Below, piece after piece: positions 11,331 through 22,561 of a stretch of DNA of 64,000 nucleotides. A program made the position numbers and the translations under genes. The notes below the pieces were generated by a model, which saw only the letters and a list, made by a program, of their open reading frames with translations, was not told the DNA's origin and searched no databases. The DNA lies in assembly GCA_018894105.1 (NCBI GenBank), contig CM032126.1, positions 23,720,391 to 23,784,390 on the forward strand. The letters run 5' to 3'. Source of the stretch: Jacaranda mimosifolia (Eukaryota; Streptophyta; Magnoliopsida; Lamiales; Bignoniaceae). Position 1 is the stretch's first letter. Every line of letters starts with the position of its first letter.

Positions 11331-11760
11331 GTAGTGACTGTGGAAATAGCAAATTTTGAAGTCTGAAAGATCATGGTCAGTAATGGTAGCTCTGCTAACA
11401 TAATTTTCTTGTCGACATTGGAAAGAATGAGCTAGAAAAGTTGAAGTTTGAGCCTGTCCGTACCCTGTTAGTTAGGTTTGGTGGATCAGAAATTGTGCTA
11501 GTTGGGTCCATAGACTTATCTATATCTTTTGGAGAAGCACTAAAGGGACGCACCCTCATGGTCAACTGTTTGGTCATTAATGCACCATTTACCTACAATG
11601 TTGTAACTAGGAGACCAGCGCTTAATAATTTCAGGGCCATAGTATCGACCTATCATATGAAGGTCAAATTCCAAACAGCAGCCAGTGTAGGAGAGTTGCT
11701 CTGTAACATGAAAGAAGCATGGCGTTGCTATATCATTTTGATTGAGGTAAATGAATAAAA
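11331..11760 (+). pseudogene. gypsy protease remnant of element A, catalytic Asp lost
   Basis: The active-site stretch reads VSNGSSANIIF from 11376, where VDNGSS is expected; codon 11379 is AGT (Ser) instead of an Asp codon. The downstream flap region (NCLVINAPFTYNVV, then RPALNNFRAIVSTYHMKVKF) is typical of plant gypsy proteases. Even with the frame restored the enzyme would be dead. The open part is 11441-11758. Confidence 0.82.
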
Positions 11761-11999
11761 AACCCGACCAAAACTGAAACCCTCGAGGACATCCTAGTAA
11801 TGGAACTTGAGGAGGGACAGGCAAGCAAAAAGTGAAAGAGGGAAGACACCAGAGTCAAGCCAATAGAAGAATTCAATCGAACATGAACCTAGGAATTCGG
11901 ATAAAACCACAAGGATAGGGACCAGCCTGGGACATAATATGGAGTGCATGTTGGTCAATTTTCCTTAGAAAGAATATTGATGTTTTTGCATGGAAAGCA

Positions 12000-12900
12000 A
12001 CCGACCTCAATGGAGTCGACCCGCAGGTCATCATCCACCATTTCAATGTTGACCCATCTTTCAAGCCAGTCAGACCAAAAACCAGGATATTCAATATCGA
12101 GAGGTGCCAAATAATCGAGGAAAAGGTTAACAAACTTTTAGAGGCATGCTACATAATAGAGATACAATATCCTTCTTGGCTTTGTAATGTAGTCCTTGTC
12201 CCCAAAAATGAGGGTACATGCTGAATGTTTAATGATTTTACTGATCTTAATGAAACATGCCCTGATGACTCATACCCACTGCCTTGAATAGATCTATTAG
12301 TTAGCTTAATAGCAGGTTGCAACCTCCTAAGTATGATGGATGCTTTTCAAGAATACTACCAAATTTTCATGGCTCCTGAAGATAGGGACAAAATCGTTTT
12401 TCTGGTCCTAAATAGTGTATATTGTTTCTTTGTAATGCCATTTGGGTTGAAAAATGTTGGAGCAACTTATCAAAGGCTAGTCAACTTCATGTTTAAGAAC
12501 GAAATTGGTCGATCCATGGAGGTCTATGTAGATGATATGATTGTTAAAATAGAAAATGAATCAGACCGTTTATATGATCTTAACCACATATTTTCAATAT
12601 TAAGGGCATTCGACATGAAGTTTAATCCTAATAAATGCATATTCGGCATACGAGGTGGGAAATTCTTGTGCTACATGGTTAGCCAGAGAGGCATTGAAGC
12701 TAACTCCCAAAGATCCAAGCAATTTAAGACATCCCACCACCCAAAACGTTAAGAGACGTTCAACTATTGGTCGGAAGAATAATTGCTTTCGATTGATTTA
12801 TTGCTTGATTGGCAGACAAAAGTCTACCATTCTTTAAAATCCTAAGGAATGCGAGGAAGTTTCAGTGCACAAAAGAATGCGACACGCTTTGGTTGAACTC
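12000..12900 (+). pseudogene. gypsy reverse transcriptase remnant of element A
   Basis: The open part at 12333-12752 covers the RT palm: MMDAFQEYYQIFM, then VMPFGLKNVGATYQRLVN, then the catalytic YVDDMIVK with YVDD at 12525-12536, and NPNKCIFGIRGGKFL. Upstream, LNETCPDDSYPLP is readable after stops. Only the upstream and connection parts are interrupted. Confidence 0.88.
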
Positions 12901-13800
12901 AAACAGTACTTAACTACGTTGTGGTTACTCGCAAAACCTATGGTCAAAGAAGTATTGAACTTATACTTAGCAGTCTCAGTGGCAGCTGTTAGTTTAGTTT
13001 TGGTATCCACTCAGTAGGGTTCACATAGGCTAATATACTATGTCAGCAAGGTACTATAAGGCCCCAAGCATAACTATTTGGAGATCGAAAAATTTGCGCT
13101 TGCCTTGATCACAACAGAATGGAAGCTAAGACCTTATTTCTTGTCACATGCTATTATTGTTTTGACAAATTAACCATTGAAGCAAGTGCCTTCCAAGCCT
13201 AATACATCGGGAAAATTTATCAAATGGGCTATTGAGTTAGGAGAATTCGATGTTAAATTTTAGCCCGCACAGCTATAAAAGCTCAAATGTTGTCTAATTT
13301 GATAGCAAAATGTATTGACCTTCCCACAGTAGTTGAGCTGCAACAGCAGGTCTGGTTCTTGCATGTTGATGGATCAGTTATAAGCACCGGGGGTGGAGCA
13401 GAAATTTCCTTATGTTCCTCTTAAGCTGGGAATATGATTTCGCAATCAAGCTTAACTACCCAATCACAAACAATGTAGTAGAGTACGAAGCTCTCATCAC
13501 AAGAATGAAGATGGCCCTTGATAGAGGGGTCGAGTGTCTAGAAGCTATTACAGATTTACAGCTAGTCGCGGAGTAATGTGGAGGAAATTTTGAAGAAAGA
13601 AAAATGACTATGAACATATATCGAGCAGAGGTCAAAAAACTGGAACAACAATTCAAAAAAGTTACACTCAGCCAAGTATCGAGGTAAGAAAATGAAAAAG
13701 CATATGCACTTTCCAAGTTTGCTAGCTTAACAAAAGGCACGAAGGAAATGACAATAACCTTTTTGGTCTCGGATAAGCCCACCATAGGTGACTTCCACCA
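12901..13800 (+). pseudogene. gypsy RNase H and tether remnant of element A
   Basis: Between RT and integrase, fragments such as LHVDGS near 13362 and an RNase H core broken by frameshifts are readable. They align with the better kept copy in element B at 41524-41874. No long sense ORF survives. Confidence 0.7.
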
Positions 13801-13959
13801 AAGTCAGGTTTTGACCGTCGGGGAGACAAGCCAAAGTTGGATCGATGAAATAAAATCCTACCTTAGAGAAGGAAAATTACCGTAGGATAAAGTGGAGACC
13901 CGAAGGTTAAGGGGATGATCAACAAGTTTTCTCTAAACAAGTTTGATCAGTTGTATAAA

Positions 13960-15063
13960 AGATCTATATCAGGGCCCCATTAAAATATCTGACATCAGAC
14001 CAAGGACAAGTGGTCCTATAGGAGATCCACGCTGGTATTTGTGGAAACCAATCAGGGGGACGTCCATTGGCTCACAAGGTCATCAGGCATAGATATTTTT
14101 GGCCATTCCTGCTCAAGAATGAGGTCGACTTTGCGCGCAAATGCCCATCTTGCCAAGTACATGCCAATATCTCTCATCAACCAGCTGCAACCCTCGTCCC
14201 GGTATAGATCACTTAACCTTTCGACCGATGGGGGGTTGATATAATGGGATCTTTCCCAAAAGGTACATGGTGGAAGAAATATATGCTAGTAGCAATGGAA
14301 TATTTCACTAAATGGGTCGAGGCAGAAGCCGTACCCAAGATAACATATGCTGCGATAAGAAGTTTCTTATGAAAAAATTTCATATGTCATTTTAGTTTGC
14401 CCAAAGTGCTCATATCTAACAATGGCACCCAATTTTAAAGTAAAAAGATGAGAGATTGATGCAAAAGCCACGGGTCAATTATCATTTCACTTCGATTGGA
14501 AATCCACAAGTAAATGGTCAAATGGAGGTCACCAATAGAACCATTCTAGATCATATCAAAACTTGACTACAAGATTCTAAAGCTAGTTGGGTAAACAACC
14601 TCCCAGGTGTCCTGTGGGCCTATCGGACCACACCAAGAACAACCACAGGGCAAAATCCATACAGCTTGGTCTATGGTTTTGAAATAGTTGTCCCAACAGA
14701 GTTAATCCAACATACAGCTCGAGTTATACATTATAACTTGATCAGAAATAAAGCAGAAAGGGAATTTGACCTTGAAACAATCAACGAGCTCTATCAAAAA
14801 GCCTTCATAAAAATGCAAAGGTATCGTTCAGCCATGGCCAAACATTATAAGAAAGGTGTTAGACCAAGATGTTTCAAAGTAAATGATCTAGTCCTCAAAA
14901 AGGTTGAAGTCTCAAAGAATGTTGGGAAACTCGACCCAAAATGGGAAGGTCCCTACTCGGTCGTGAAAGTAGCAAAACACAATTCTTATTGACTAGCTGA
15001 CATGAGTGGAAATGAGTTCCCTAGACCATGGAATGAAACCAACTTGAAGAAGTTTTATGTGTA
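13960..15063 (+). pseudogene. gypsy integrase remnant of element A
   Basis: The zinc-binding part is visible near 14080-14150 (VIRHRYFWPFLLKNEVDFA, then RKCPSCQ). The core is broken. The C-terminal part at 14666-14992 is open, with HYKKGVRPRCFKVNDLVLKK and KLDPKWEGPYSVVKV, the plant gypsy integrase tail. Similarity ends at about 15063 without a chromodomain. The stop after SY at 14990 cuts a tail that element B continues for about 20 residues. Confidence 0.85.
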
Positions 15064-15578
15064 GATTGAGATCTAATTGTACGAAAGGAACACATCTTCT
15101 TATTGAAAGATCAAGTCGACCCCATAGTCGCATGATCAAATATGCATATGAATCAATCATTAATGAACGATCAATTCAACCCCACAGATCAACATTGTAC
15201 AAATTAGTAATTAATTAAAGATCAAATCAACCATGGAGTCGTATGATCAAATTGACTTGAATCCGTCATTAATTAAATCGACCCCGCTGATTACCAGTTG
15301 ATTTTTAAATAAAAAGATAAAAACAACCTCATAGTCACATGATCAAATTGATTTTGGATTAATTATTAAACGATTAACTTGACAACATAAATTAACATCA
15401 AACTAGATTGACCTCCTAGTCAAATTAGATCAGTGTGATGAGCATAAAATAAATATTTAAAAATAACGCATCATAGACTAAAAGTATTAAAATCGACATG
15501 AAGCATGACACGTTTAACAAAAAAGATAAAAATATTGTTCAAATGCCCATTAGGGCTTTATGTTCCACAATAAAAAGA
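15064..15578 (+). repeat. Tandem-repeat zone downstream of integrase, element A
   Basis: Units beginning AAAGATCAA/AAAGATAAA and containing CATAGTCRCATGATCAAAT start near 15106, 15217 and 15313, with spacings of 111 and 96 bp. They are diverged. Element B has a different repeat at the same location. It is non-coding. Confidence 0.6.
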
Positions 15579-18054
15579 TTATAAAAGCTCCCTAACTGGA
15601 GCCAACACCTTCACCATGACCTTCCGAGCAATAGCCTCCGTGACAACCTCATCGACAGCTTTGTCAAGCTCATCAGTTGTATCAATACCAACATCTAGGG
15701 GCAGGCCCTCGACCTTTTACTTAGGTCCAAATTGGGCACTCCAGCAAGTCGAGATGGACCAACTACTTTTGTCAGGAAAATACGTTCCTCAGCAGAGAAG
15801 AAATCTTCTACATTTACTTCATTACTCTTGATGTCCAAAGCAAAGTCACTGAAAAAAGAGAATCCCTTCCCCAGTGCAAACCGTAGGGTGCAGAGGCACT
15901 ACAGCCTCTTCGATCGGAGCGTTCTCATTATAAACCTCAAGACGCTCATTTTTCATAACATCAAGTTAACCCTTATCCCTTGCTTGAAACTCATAGCCAA
16001 CGAACTCAAGTTGCTTCACTGCTTTCTCCAACGTTCCTTAGCTTCATCTAAGTTGAAAGTCACATTTGCTTTAGTGAATGCTGAGCTCAGCATAAATTAT
16101 TGTACGACCTCCTTTTGAATGCCAGGCAGCGCCTTGTAAAACTCGCCACTAGCATAGAGCAAACAACTTTCATACCCTTGAGCTCGACCTAACAAAGACG
16201 CCTCTTGGATCAAAGCCATCTACTTCTGCAGTTGCTCCTAGGCTTGACTCCTCCGTTTGATGGCAAATAAAAGTTCAACGCCCTTTTGCTCGAGTTGTTT
16301 AGTCAACTCCTCAATTCTCAACTCTAATGACTCGAGCTTAATCTTAGTCAAGTCATTCTATTCTTTCTCCAACTCCTCACACCTCTCCTTGATCCTTTGT
16401 CGGTTCATCTTGCTAGCTCATATCATTGATGGAGATTATATCCCCATCGCCTGACCTGAAAGAAAGTAAACGCATCATGAAAAGACCAATTTCACAAAAA
16501 ACAAGCAGCACATTCGACGAGAAACTTTACCATGTTTGCATGGTAGGCAAATGCCTTCAGAGCGGCGAGCTAGTCGTGATTGAACATTTCCACTTGATCT
16601 CTTTGAAAGGGACCAGCAGTCAAAACAGCTAAGGGCTCACAGAGGTCAGGCTCGCCTCCATCATAGTTGACGAATTTGGCACCCCAACTTTGGCTCCAAA
16701 TCGAGGTTCAAAAAAAGTAGGTAGATTACACAAACGCCAGGAGGGAGCATCTCATAAGTAGCCGCATCGGCCTCAGCGACTTACTTTTTCCCCTTATCGG
16801 CCACACTTTTCTTCGAAGCACATTGAACTTCGACCTCTATTACCTTTCTTTTTTGTTGGGGAGTCGGGCTGCTCGCTGCTCCTGCACTCTGAGCCGCAAG
16901 TGATGAATTTGTTTGAGCCACCTATTCGACCCCGACGCTTGTGTTGTAGCCCCTCGATGAGCCACCACAGCCTCATGCCGCTCCTGTGCTTTTTGCTGCT
17001 TTTGCATCACAATCTGCCTTGCAAATTCATGATCGGTTGCCTGCAATAACCTATAATTTTTTATTAGAAACAAAACTTAACGGATAATGATAGTAAATCA
17101 AACAAGTTCGGTAAGTTAGTTCTACCTAAACATGCGTTAGCATGCAATCTCAGTGAGGCAGTCGGTAATCCTGCCAGGACTATTTCTCTCTCTTATAAAC
17201 TCAGAGGCATCCATCTCACCAAACTTGAGGAGGTCTCGAATGAAAATATTATTCCATGATGGATTTTCATTAGTATTTATCTCGACCCTACCCATCATCC
17301 ACTCTCATGGAATGTTAAATCCGAACCCACATAGAGATCAGACATAGAAGTATATTTCTTTCCACTTTTAGCCATGAGAAAAGGATGGGGTTCCAAAAAT
17401 TTTCCTACGAGGTCAGCAGTCAAATAATAAAATTCGGACTCCCTTATACTACCTGACTTCCAAGACATCGGGAGGTGAAACAGGTTACAAAATTTAGCCC
17501 AAGAAAGGGGTTGATCATGAATTATCATTAAAATGATAAAACTGCATAGAAGGGAAAAACAATTAGGCAAAAGTTATGTTATACAAACGCGGAGACCTCT
17601 CAACAAATCAACTGTAAGCTCAGTGAGGGGAAACCTACATCCGCGTTTTAGAGCATCCTCAAAAATAGTTATGCATCCCTCTGGAGGTGTATGTATTCTA
17701 TCCACTTCTATCCCTTGCCCTATGTTTAATTAGCCCAAATTCATCTAGAATATCATATTTGGACCTAATCGACCTCAAGTCATTAGAAGATATTTTCGAC
17801 ACGATCTCATTATAGTGGGCAATTCTAAAAAGTCTACCCCTCGACCTTAGAGGCTAATCATCCTCCCCTAATGGCTCAGCCTCTTCGACAATGGGCTTAT
17901 AAGGACCAGCCTCATTAGTGAGAGGGCTAGAAAGACCAACCCCCTCATCAGCCCTTAACATCCTCTCAACCACATCCATTTCTGCTCCACTACTAGAAGA
18001 ACTCGACTCCTCACTTGATGTCTTGTTCGAACTTTCCCCCGCTAGTTGAGTCAT
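15579..18054 (-). pseudogene. Antisense gene of gypsy element A (spliced, broken)
   Basis: A minus-strand gene between integrase and 3' LTR. The order is: a Ser/acidic N-terminus starting at 18054 (MTQLAGESSNKTSSEE), a core near 17850-17300 (GCITIFEDALKRG, then HDQPLSWAKFCNLFHLPM), a Gln-rich segment (17040-16840), a coiled-coil-like segment, and a C-terminus ending TDELDKAVDEVVTE before the stop at 15579-15581. Candidate introns are 17051-17125 (or ending at 17041) and 16456-16530. The latter has a GTAA donor, an AG acceptor and exactly 75 bp. Stops and shifts interrupt the exons. A homologous gene lies in element B. Its role is unknown; antisense ORFs in this position are known from Tat-lineage elements. 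Confidence 0.75.
16456..16530 (-). other. Candidate intron in antisense gene A (75 bp)
   Basis: Reading the minus strand, GCAAACATG is followed by GTAAAGTTTCTCG and the segment ends TTTCTTTCAG before GTCAGGCG. It aligns in place, length and donor context with 45026-45100 in element B. Confidence 0.65.
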
Positions 18055-18550
18055 CTAACAATCGGGTAACTTTGGAGTCAGAACTCAGATTCCTACCCTC
18101 TCGCCAATCCCAGACATACTATAAACTAGAATAAGTGAATGTGAAAACTAAAATAAGAAGGGAAGAAGATTTACACAAAGTATACTTAGAAAATCAAGAA
18201 AGTTGGAAAAGCTTAAAGATTCAACCAAACTCTCTGAGCTCAACTTTGTATCGATGTGGTAAAAGTGATATATGAGCTGTAACAATGGCTATTTATAGCC
18301 GGGCCCAGCAAGCGAACTGATTAATTTGACTGGACACCGGCTAATTAATGTGTAAATGCCGGTCACCCAAGCACGATGATCATTGTAATTGCCTAGAAAC
18401 GATTCCCGCTCTTTAAGATTCTTATCGAAATTCAAAAAACTTTTACCGCCTTCACCACCCTGGTTGAGATACAAAATAATTGTTCTTGTCGACAGCAGAA
18501 CGATGTTGTGAGCTACTCCTTACTCTGACCTCTACATGGTCGGATTGTAG

Positions 18551-18565
18551 AGTGGGGGGCACTCA
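18551..18565 (+). promoter_or_regulatory. Polypurine tract of element A
   Basis: AGTGGGGGGCACTCA lies directly before the 3' LTR start. The run of G supports its identity as the plus-strand primer. Confidence 0.7.
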
Positions 18566-19093
18566 TGATATGGGTAAGCCCAATAAAATACTAAAGCGTA
18601 GTATTAAGCCCAGCGAATTGAGCTCTGGGCCCAAGCAAGTTAGCCCATGACAATGATACGTTTCTGGGCCGATTCTGAAACTTCGAATTGACCTCTGAAG
18701 TAGATTGAGGTCGATTTATGTCGACCTCATGAGGTCGAAAGCACACAAGAGAAGAAATGGTTGCCCGACCAAAGGCCCATTAATGGCGAAGTTTGCCACC
18801 TGTCACATCTACATTAGATGCACCCGAACCACCCTCCTATCCACATGAAATGGCTTTGACGGTACATCACCTCCGCATTAATGATGGCGAGGGCTCCCTC
18901 TCTAGCTAGCCGGTCATTAGCAAGGCTCTGGACTAGGTCGAAAAGACCTAAGTTACCCCTACTCAAGAGAAGGCCTGATTTGTATTAGGGAGAAACCCAT
19001 CTTTTCATCCCTCACCAAACACTAATACCCCCTCTTTTAGAGATAAAGGTACACGGTACAACTTTACACACTTTTTAAGCATTTACTTTGTAC
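18566..19093 (+). repeat. Truncated 3' LTR of element A
   Basis: It starts TGATATGGGTAAGCCC and follows the 5' LTR to about ATTTACTTTGTACA, then similarity stops. About 190 bp (the counterpart of 9355-9541) are missing. The TATA box region reads CACTAATACCCC against CTATAAATACCCC in the 5' LTR, so a 4-base loss removes the TATA box. Confidence 0.85.
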
Positions 19094-19733
19094 ATACAGC
19101 TGCTTTTCCAAAGGCAAAGAGTTTGTATAGCAAATATTTAATTTGATTTACATGATTTGATTTTATTGCGTCCACACTTTCATTTGATCAAAATCCGGAT
19201 CAAAGTTTATAAATTTATTTTTCTTCTCCATTTATATGGCGGAAAAAACCTTCTTTTTTTTTTTTTTTTTAATTTCTTTTCTTTAACGTTATTGTGATAT
19301 CGATTTTCAAAATCACATGGGACACTATTATCCTCCATTCGAAATTGGGTATTCAGTTGATGTTGTTAACCAATCAACTTAACTATCTTTCAGGATTTAA
19401 TATCAAAAAATTTATTTAAAATTTTAAAATTATCTGGATCATAATAAACGTAACAGATTTTCAACAGTTTTTATATCATTATTCTCAACAGAAATAGAAA
19501 AAAAAAATGGTCAGAAACTTTAATTTGTGTAACATCACAAAATAGACGGTCAAATAGGAAGAAAAGGAGTACTATGTGAGAATTTCATTGGGCATGAAAT
19601 ACTTAGAAGGGGGAACCAAAAAAAAAAAAAAAAAAAAAAAAAGATGAAAACAAAAATATACATATGCACTATGCAGGGTACTCTCTACATCACTGGACGA
19701 TCACCGAAAAAAAGAAACTTCACTAAACAATAA
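19094..19733. other. Intergenic DNA downstream of Aux/IAA gene
   Basis: No ORF. A T-run lies at about 19253-19270 and a run of about 23 A at 19618-19641. The 3' UTR of the minus-strand Aux/IAA gene should lie within the right part; no polyadenylation signal was chosen. Confidence 0.5.
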
Positions 19734-20930
19734 TCAGTAGCCATTCTTTTGCAACTTCAGCCGTCGCACCGACTTGATGAAAGTTCTGCAAGATATAGAT
19801 TGAATATGTTAAGACCAGACAAGGCAAAAGAGTGATCCTTGGCAGAAAGTAAAACAAGGCACAACCTATATACTGGAACATATTTTGTGTATGAACATCT
19901 GAAATCCTTCTGATAAAATGAAAAAGAAAAAATGTTGAAATTCAATTCTAACAACATGGACTTACTCCCAAGGTACATCTCCAGCCAGCAGCCAATCACC
20001 TTCCTTATCTTGATACGTCAGCTTGTACATCTCTACATTTGCCTGACCTGCACAATCCAATACAAAAGGGAAATTTTTTCAAATCATATGTTATCAAACT
20101 CCCAACATTATTGATAATTTGAATTAATGTAAAATTTTAAATAAGAATTGAACAAATAAAATCATAGATATTTCAAAAGAAATAAAACAAAAAAAGTTTA
20201 GTAGGGTGTACAAATGATAATAATTACAGTGCCCAAAGCATATTCTTTAAGACATATTTGTACATGCTTACGTTTTTCTTCAAACAGGGCAATGAGGTTG
20301 GCCGTAAGTGATTGATATGAATGATGATTTCTTAAATCAACCTTCCTTGCTATCCCAAATCCTTCCATTTTCACTTTCACGTACATCGAACTTGATCCAC
20401 TCCCACCACCACGACCGCCGCCGCCGCCATTCTCGACGTTGACATAGTTGGTGGCGCATCCTTGGAGGGTATGGTTGCTGCAAAACTGCTTCCTCCAAGA
20501 CTTTACAGGCGGCCAACCCACCACAAAATCATCCCCGAAATTAGCATTTCTGTTTATCCAAGCCACATAACAAGGAAAAACTTTTGAGATTAATAAATAT
20601 ACGGTTAGGAGTCAAAGCAATGCCCGGCCTTTCTAAACATACATACAGTTTTCATTGAAAAAGACACATATAGCTAAGATTGTGATTATACCTGTTGGAG
20701 ACGGCCAGCTTCTGATTGTGTTTTTGCTCGTGTAATTCTGCATTAATCTGCTTTTCAATTTCATCGTCCCATATGAACAATGGCAAAGTTTGGGGCACAT
20801 CCACAATATCTTTCTTGATACCCAAAAACGCTTCATCGAAACTGCGTTTTTTCGTTTTTTCACAATCTTGATTCGTGCCGAGCCCTTTCCGCAAACAGGT
20901 GGAAAGTCCGAGTTCCAATTGAAGCTCCAT
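19734..20930 (-). CDS. IAA29: Aux/IAA auxin-response repressor, IAA29-like
   Basis: A nuclear transcriptional repressor that binds ARF factors and is degraded through TIR1/AFB F-box proteins when auxin is present. The coding exons are 20930-20692, 20549-20272, 20047-19966 and 19785-19734. They join in phase to 216 residues plus TGA, and all introns are GT-AG. Domain I is an EAR-type LQLELGLS at residues 3-10. Domain II, the degron, is [10 protein letters not shown] at residues 89-98. A Gly/Ser-rich linker (120-134) follows. Domain III is [18 protein letters not shown] (135-152), and domain IV has [12 protein letters not shown] (188-199). The length and the VVGWPPVK and MYVKVKM wording resemble Arabidopsis IAA29; orthology is inferred. 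The start is the Met before the EAR motif; an in-frame Met 13 codons upstream (20969) is possible but less typical. No defect was seen, so the gene looks intact between transposons. Confidence 0.93.
19786..19965 (-). other. Aux/IAA intron 3 (180 bp)
   Basis: The donor TTGGGA|GTAAGT is consensus and the acceptor is TCTTGCAG|AACTTTC. It splits the codon after the GDVPW motif. Another AG (TTTTATCAG near 19911) would give an early stop after a sequence unlike the family. Confidence 0.85.
20048..20271 (-). other. Aux/IAA intron 2 (224 bp)
   Basis: The donor AAAAAC|GTAAGC is consensus and the acceptor is TTGTGCAG|GTCAGG. The alternative AG five bases later would break the frame into domain IV. It lies between domains III and IV, where Aux/IAA genes usually have an intron. 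Confidence 0.87.
20550..20691 (-). other. Aux/IAA intron 1 (142 bp)
   Basis: The donor reads CAACAG|GTATAA and the acceptor ATAAACAG|AAATGC on the minus strand. It splits an Arg codon in phase 2, placed between the domain I region and domain II. Confidence 0.88.
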
Positions 20931-21046
20931 ATGTGTATTCTCCAAAAGCAAGAATCCAACAAAGAACAACCAAATTCACACAGCCCAATACAAAATGTAC
21001 TAAGAGAAATGGGTTCTAAAGGGTCTGGGTATCTTGTATACATGCC

Positions 21047-21080
<34 letters not shown>

Positions 21081-22095
21081 GCATAGACTGGAGGGGTGAG
21101 GCTGGGTAGGGGTGGATGCACGGGTTTTTTGAGGTAGTAGACAGAATTGAGATGTTGTGGGCAACATTTTCCCAAGTATGTCTCTATCATTGCTAGACTT
21201 TTGGCCGACCCAATGGCTGTGCTGTTCCCAATTGCTTAATCCTTTTCGGACCCGACACTCCGCTTTCTTTATTGTAATCAAATTTCCCTTTGTTGTGTGC
21301 TAATCCGGCACGCATTCAATGCGTGTTCCTCACGCCCTTCTGCCAAAAGAGAGTCAAAAACTTCGGTCGAAATGGTCCTAAACTAATCCTAAAATTTATT
21401 GGTTTTTGCTTTCTTTAGAAATTTGAAATAAAATTTTATTATTTAAAATGAAATTTTTATTTTTAAATAAAAACATAAAAATCCATAAAATATACATTTT
21501 TTTAAACTCTTATCTAAATTTTGCTTTTAAAGACAATTAATTTCTATATAAGGGTATATAATTCATTATTCATATCAAGTGTAAATCATTTATATATTCA
21601 TTTTCCTTCCCAATATATTGCACTCGTTCTCATTTTAAGACAACTGCAAAAATTTTTTTTTTTTTTTAATAACTACTGTCACACTTAAATGGATGATATG
21701 ACACCACGAAGTTTAAACTATTAATTTTGAGGAAAATTTGATAAATATGTATTTAATATTTTTAGTTAAAGTTATGCATTCAGCTGCATAATATTAGAAG
21801 AGAAAAAGTACTAAATATGATGACATTCTTCTTAATAAAGAGTCGAATGTGGGACTAATATCTAGAGGTGGACAAGAATTTTCAGGACGATCGTATGTTT
21901 AAGGATTGTTCTCTTGTAGTTGAGCCTTCAAGCACCACAGTAGCCTAATCCTTCTATCATTATGAAAAACAGCATTGATTGTGCTTTTTACACTTTTTGG
22001 TGATTAAGGTTATTTATTAGCCACCCTTGCACAGAACTTCTTTTGAATGACCAAAACCAAGTAAACAAAATATTTTTTATTTCAATTTACTTCCT
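20931..22095 (-). promoter_or_regulatory. Upstream region of the Aux/IAA gene
   Basis: It holds the presumed 5' UTR and promoter on the minus strand. An AC/AT microsatellite (21046-21080) lies about 115-150 bp upstream of the start codon, and its TATATATA part could serve as a TATA element. Beyond about 21350 the sequence is AT-rich with a T-run at 21653-21666. I could not identify a clear TGTCTC auxin-response element. Confidence 0.45.
21046..21080. repeat. (AC)n(AT)n microsatellite
   Basis: A compound dinucleotide repeat in the proximal upstream region of the Aux/IAA gene. Short ORFs spanning it on either strand are artefacts of the repeat. Confidence 0.9.
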
Positions 22096-22561
22096 CACTA
22101 CAAAAAAAAAAAAAAAAGAAAAAAGAAAAAATGAAAATAAGTAGTGACAAAATAATGAGTAACAACACAAAAATTGTCACTAGTTATGTATTAGGTGATA
22201 AAAGATTTTATTTTGTCACTTTAATTATTTTTACAAGTCAAATAGTGATGATAATAGTGTTTAAGTTGACATTATTAATAATTAGTGACACCCCATATGG
22301 TAACAGTTTAGTGATAATAAAAATCTTGTTTCAAAATTATGGTAGCAATTTTTATTGTTATTAGGTTAGCACCATAAGAGTGTTACCAATTACTAATGGT
22401 GACAATTTAAAATATTAATTTTTATCACAATGAGCCATATTATGATGAAATAAAAATTATTGTCATTTAAAAAATATCACTATTGATAAAACAAAAGTTA
22501 TTATCACTTAATATAAATCATTAGTGACAATTTTTATAACTAATATAACATTTTTTTGGTG
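22096..22561. mobile_element. CACTA-like non-autonomous element
   Basis: It starts CACTACAAAAAAA, the usual plant CACTA (En/Spm) terminus, and ends near TTTTTTTGGTG, a decayed inverse of it. Inside, the motif TAGTGACAAW occurs many times in both directions, as in CACTA subterminal regions. There is no 3-bp target duplication (CCT against CAT) and no transposase. Confidence 0.6.

Larger units (their letters stand above)
8808..19093 (+). mobile_element. Gypsy element A (Tat-like), 3' LTR truncated
   Basis: A Ty3/gypsy LTR retrotransposon. It has a 5' LTR, primer-binding site, gag, protease, RT, RNase H, integrase, a tandem-repeat zone, an antisense gene, a polypurine tract and a partial 3' LTR. 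RT precedes integrase, which sets it in gypsy. No chromodomain follows the integrase. Together with the extra ORF downstream of integrase this suggests the Tat lineage. All sense ORFs are broken. The 3' LTR lacks its last roughly 190 bp, so no target duplication can be checked; 8803-8807 is ATTAT. Confidence 0.88.

Noticed and set aside
20997..21281. ORFs crossing the AC/AT repeat upstream of the Aux/IAA gene, including a longer minus ORF to 21190
   Set aside because: Translations contain YIYIYVCVC from the microsatellite and are in a different frame from the Aux/IAA start.
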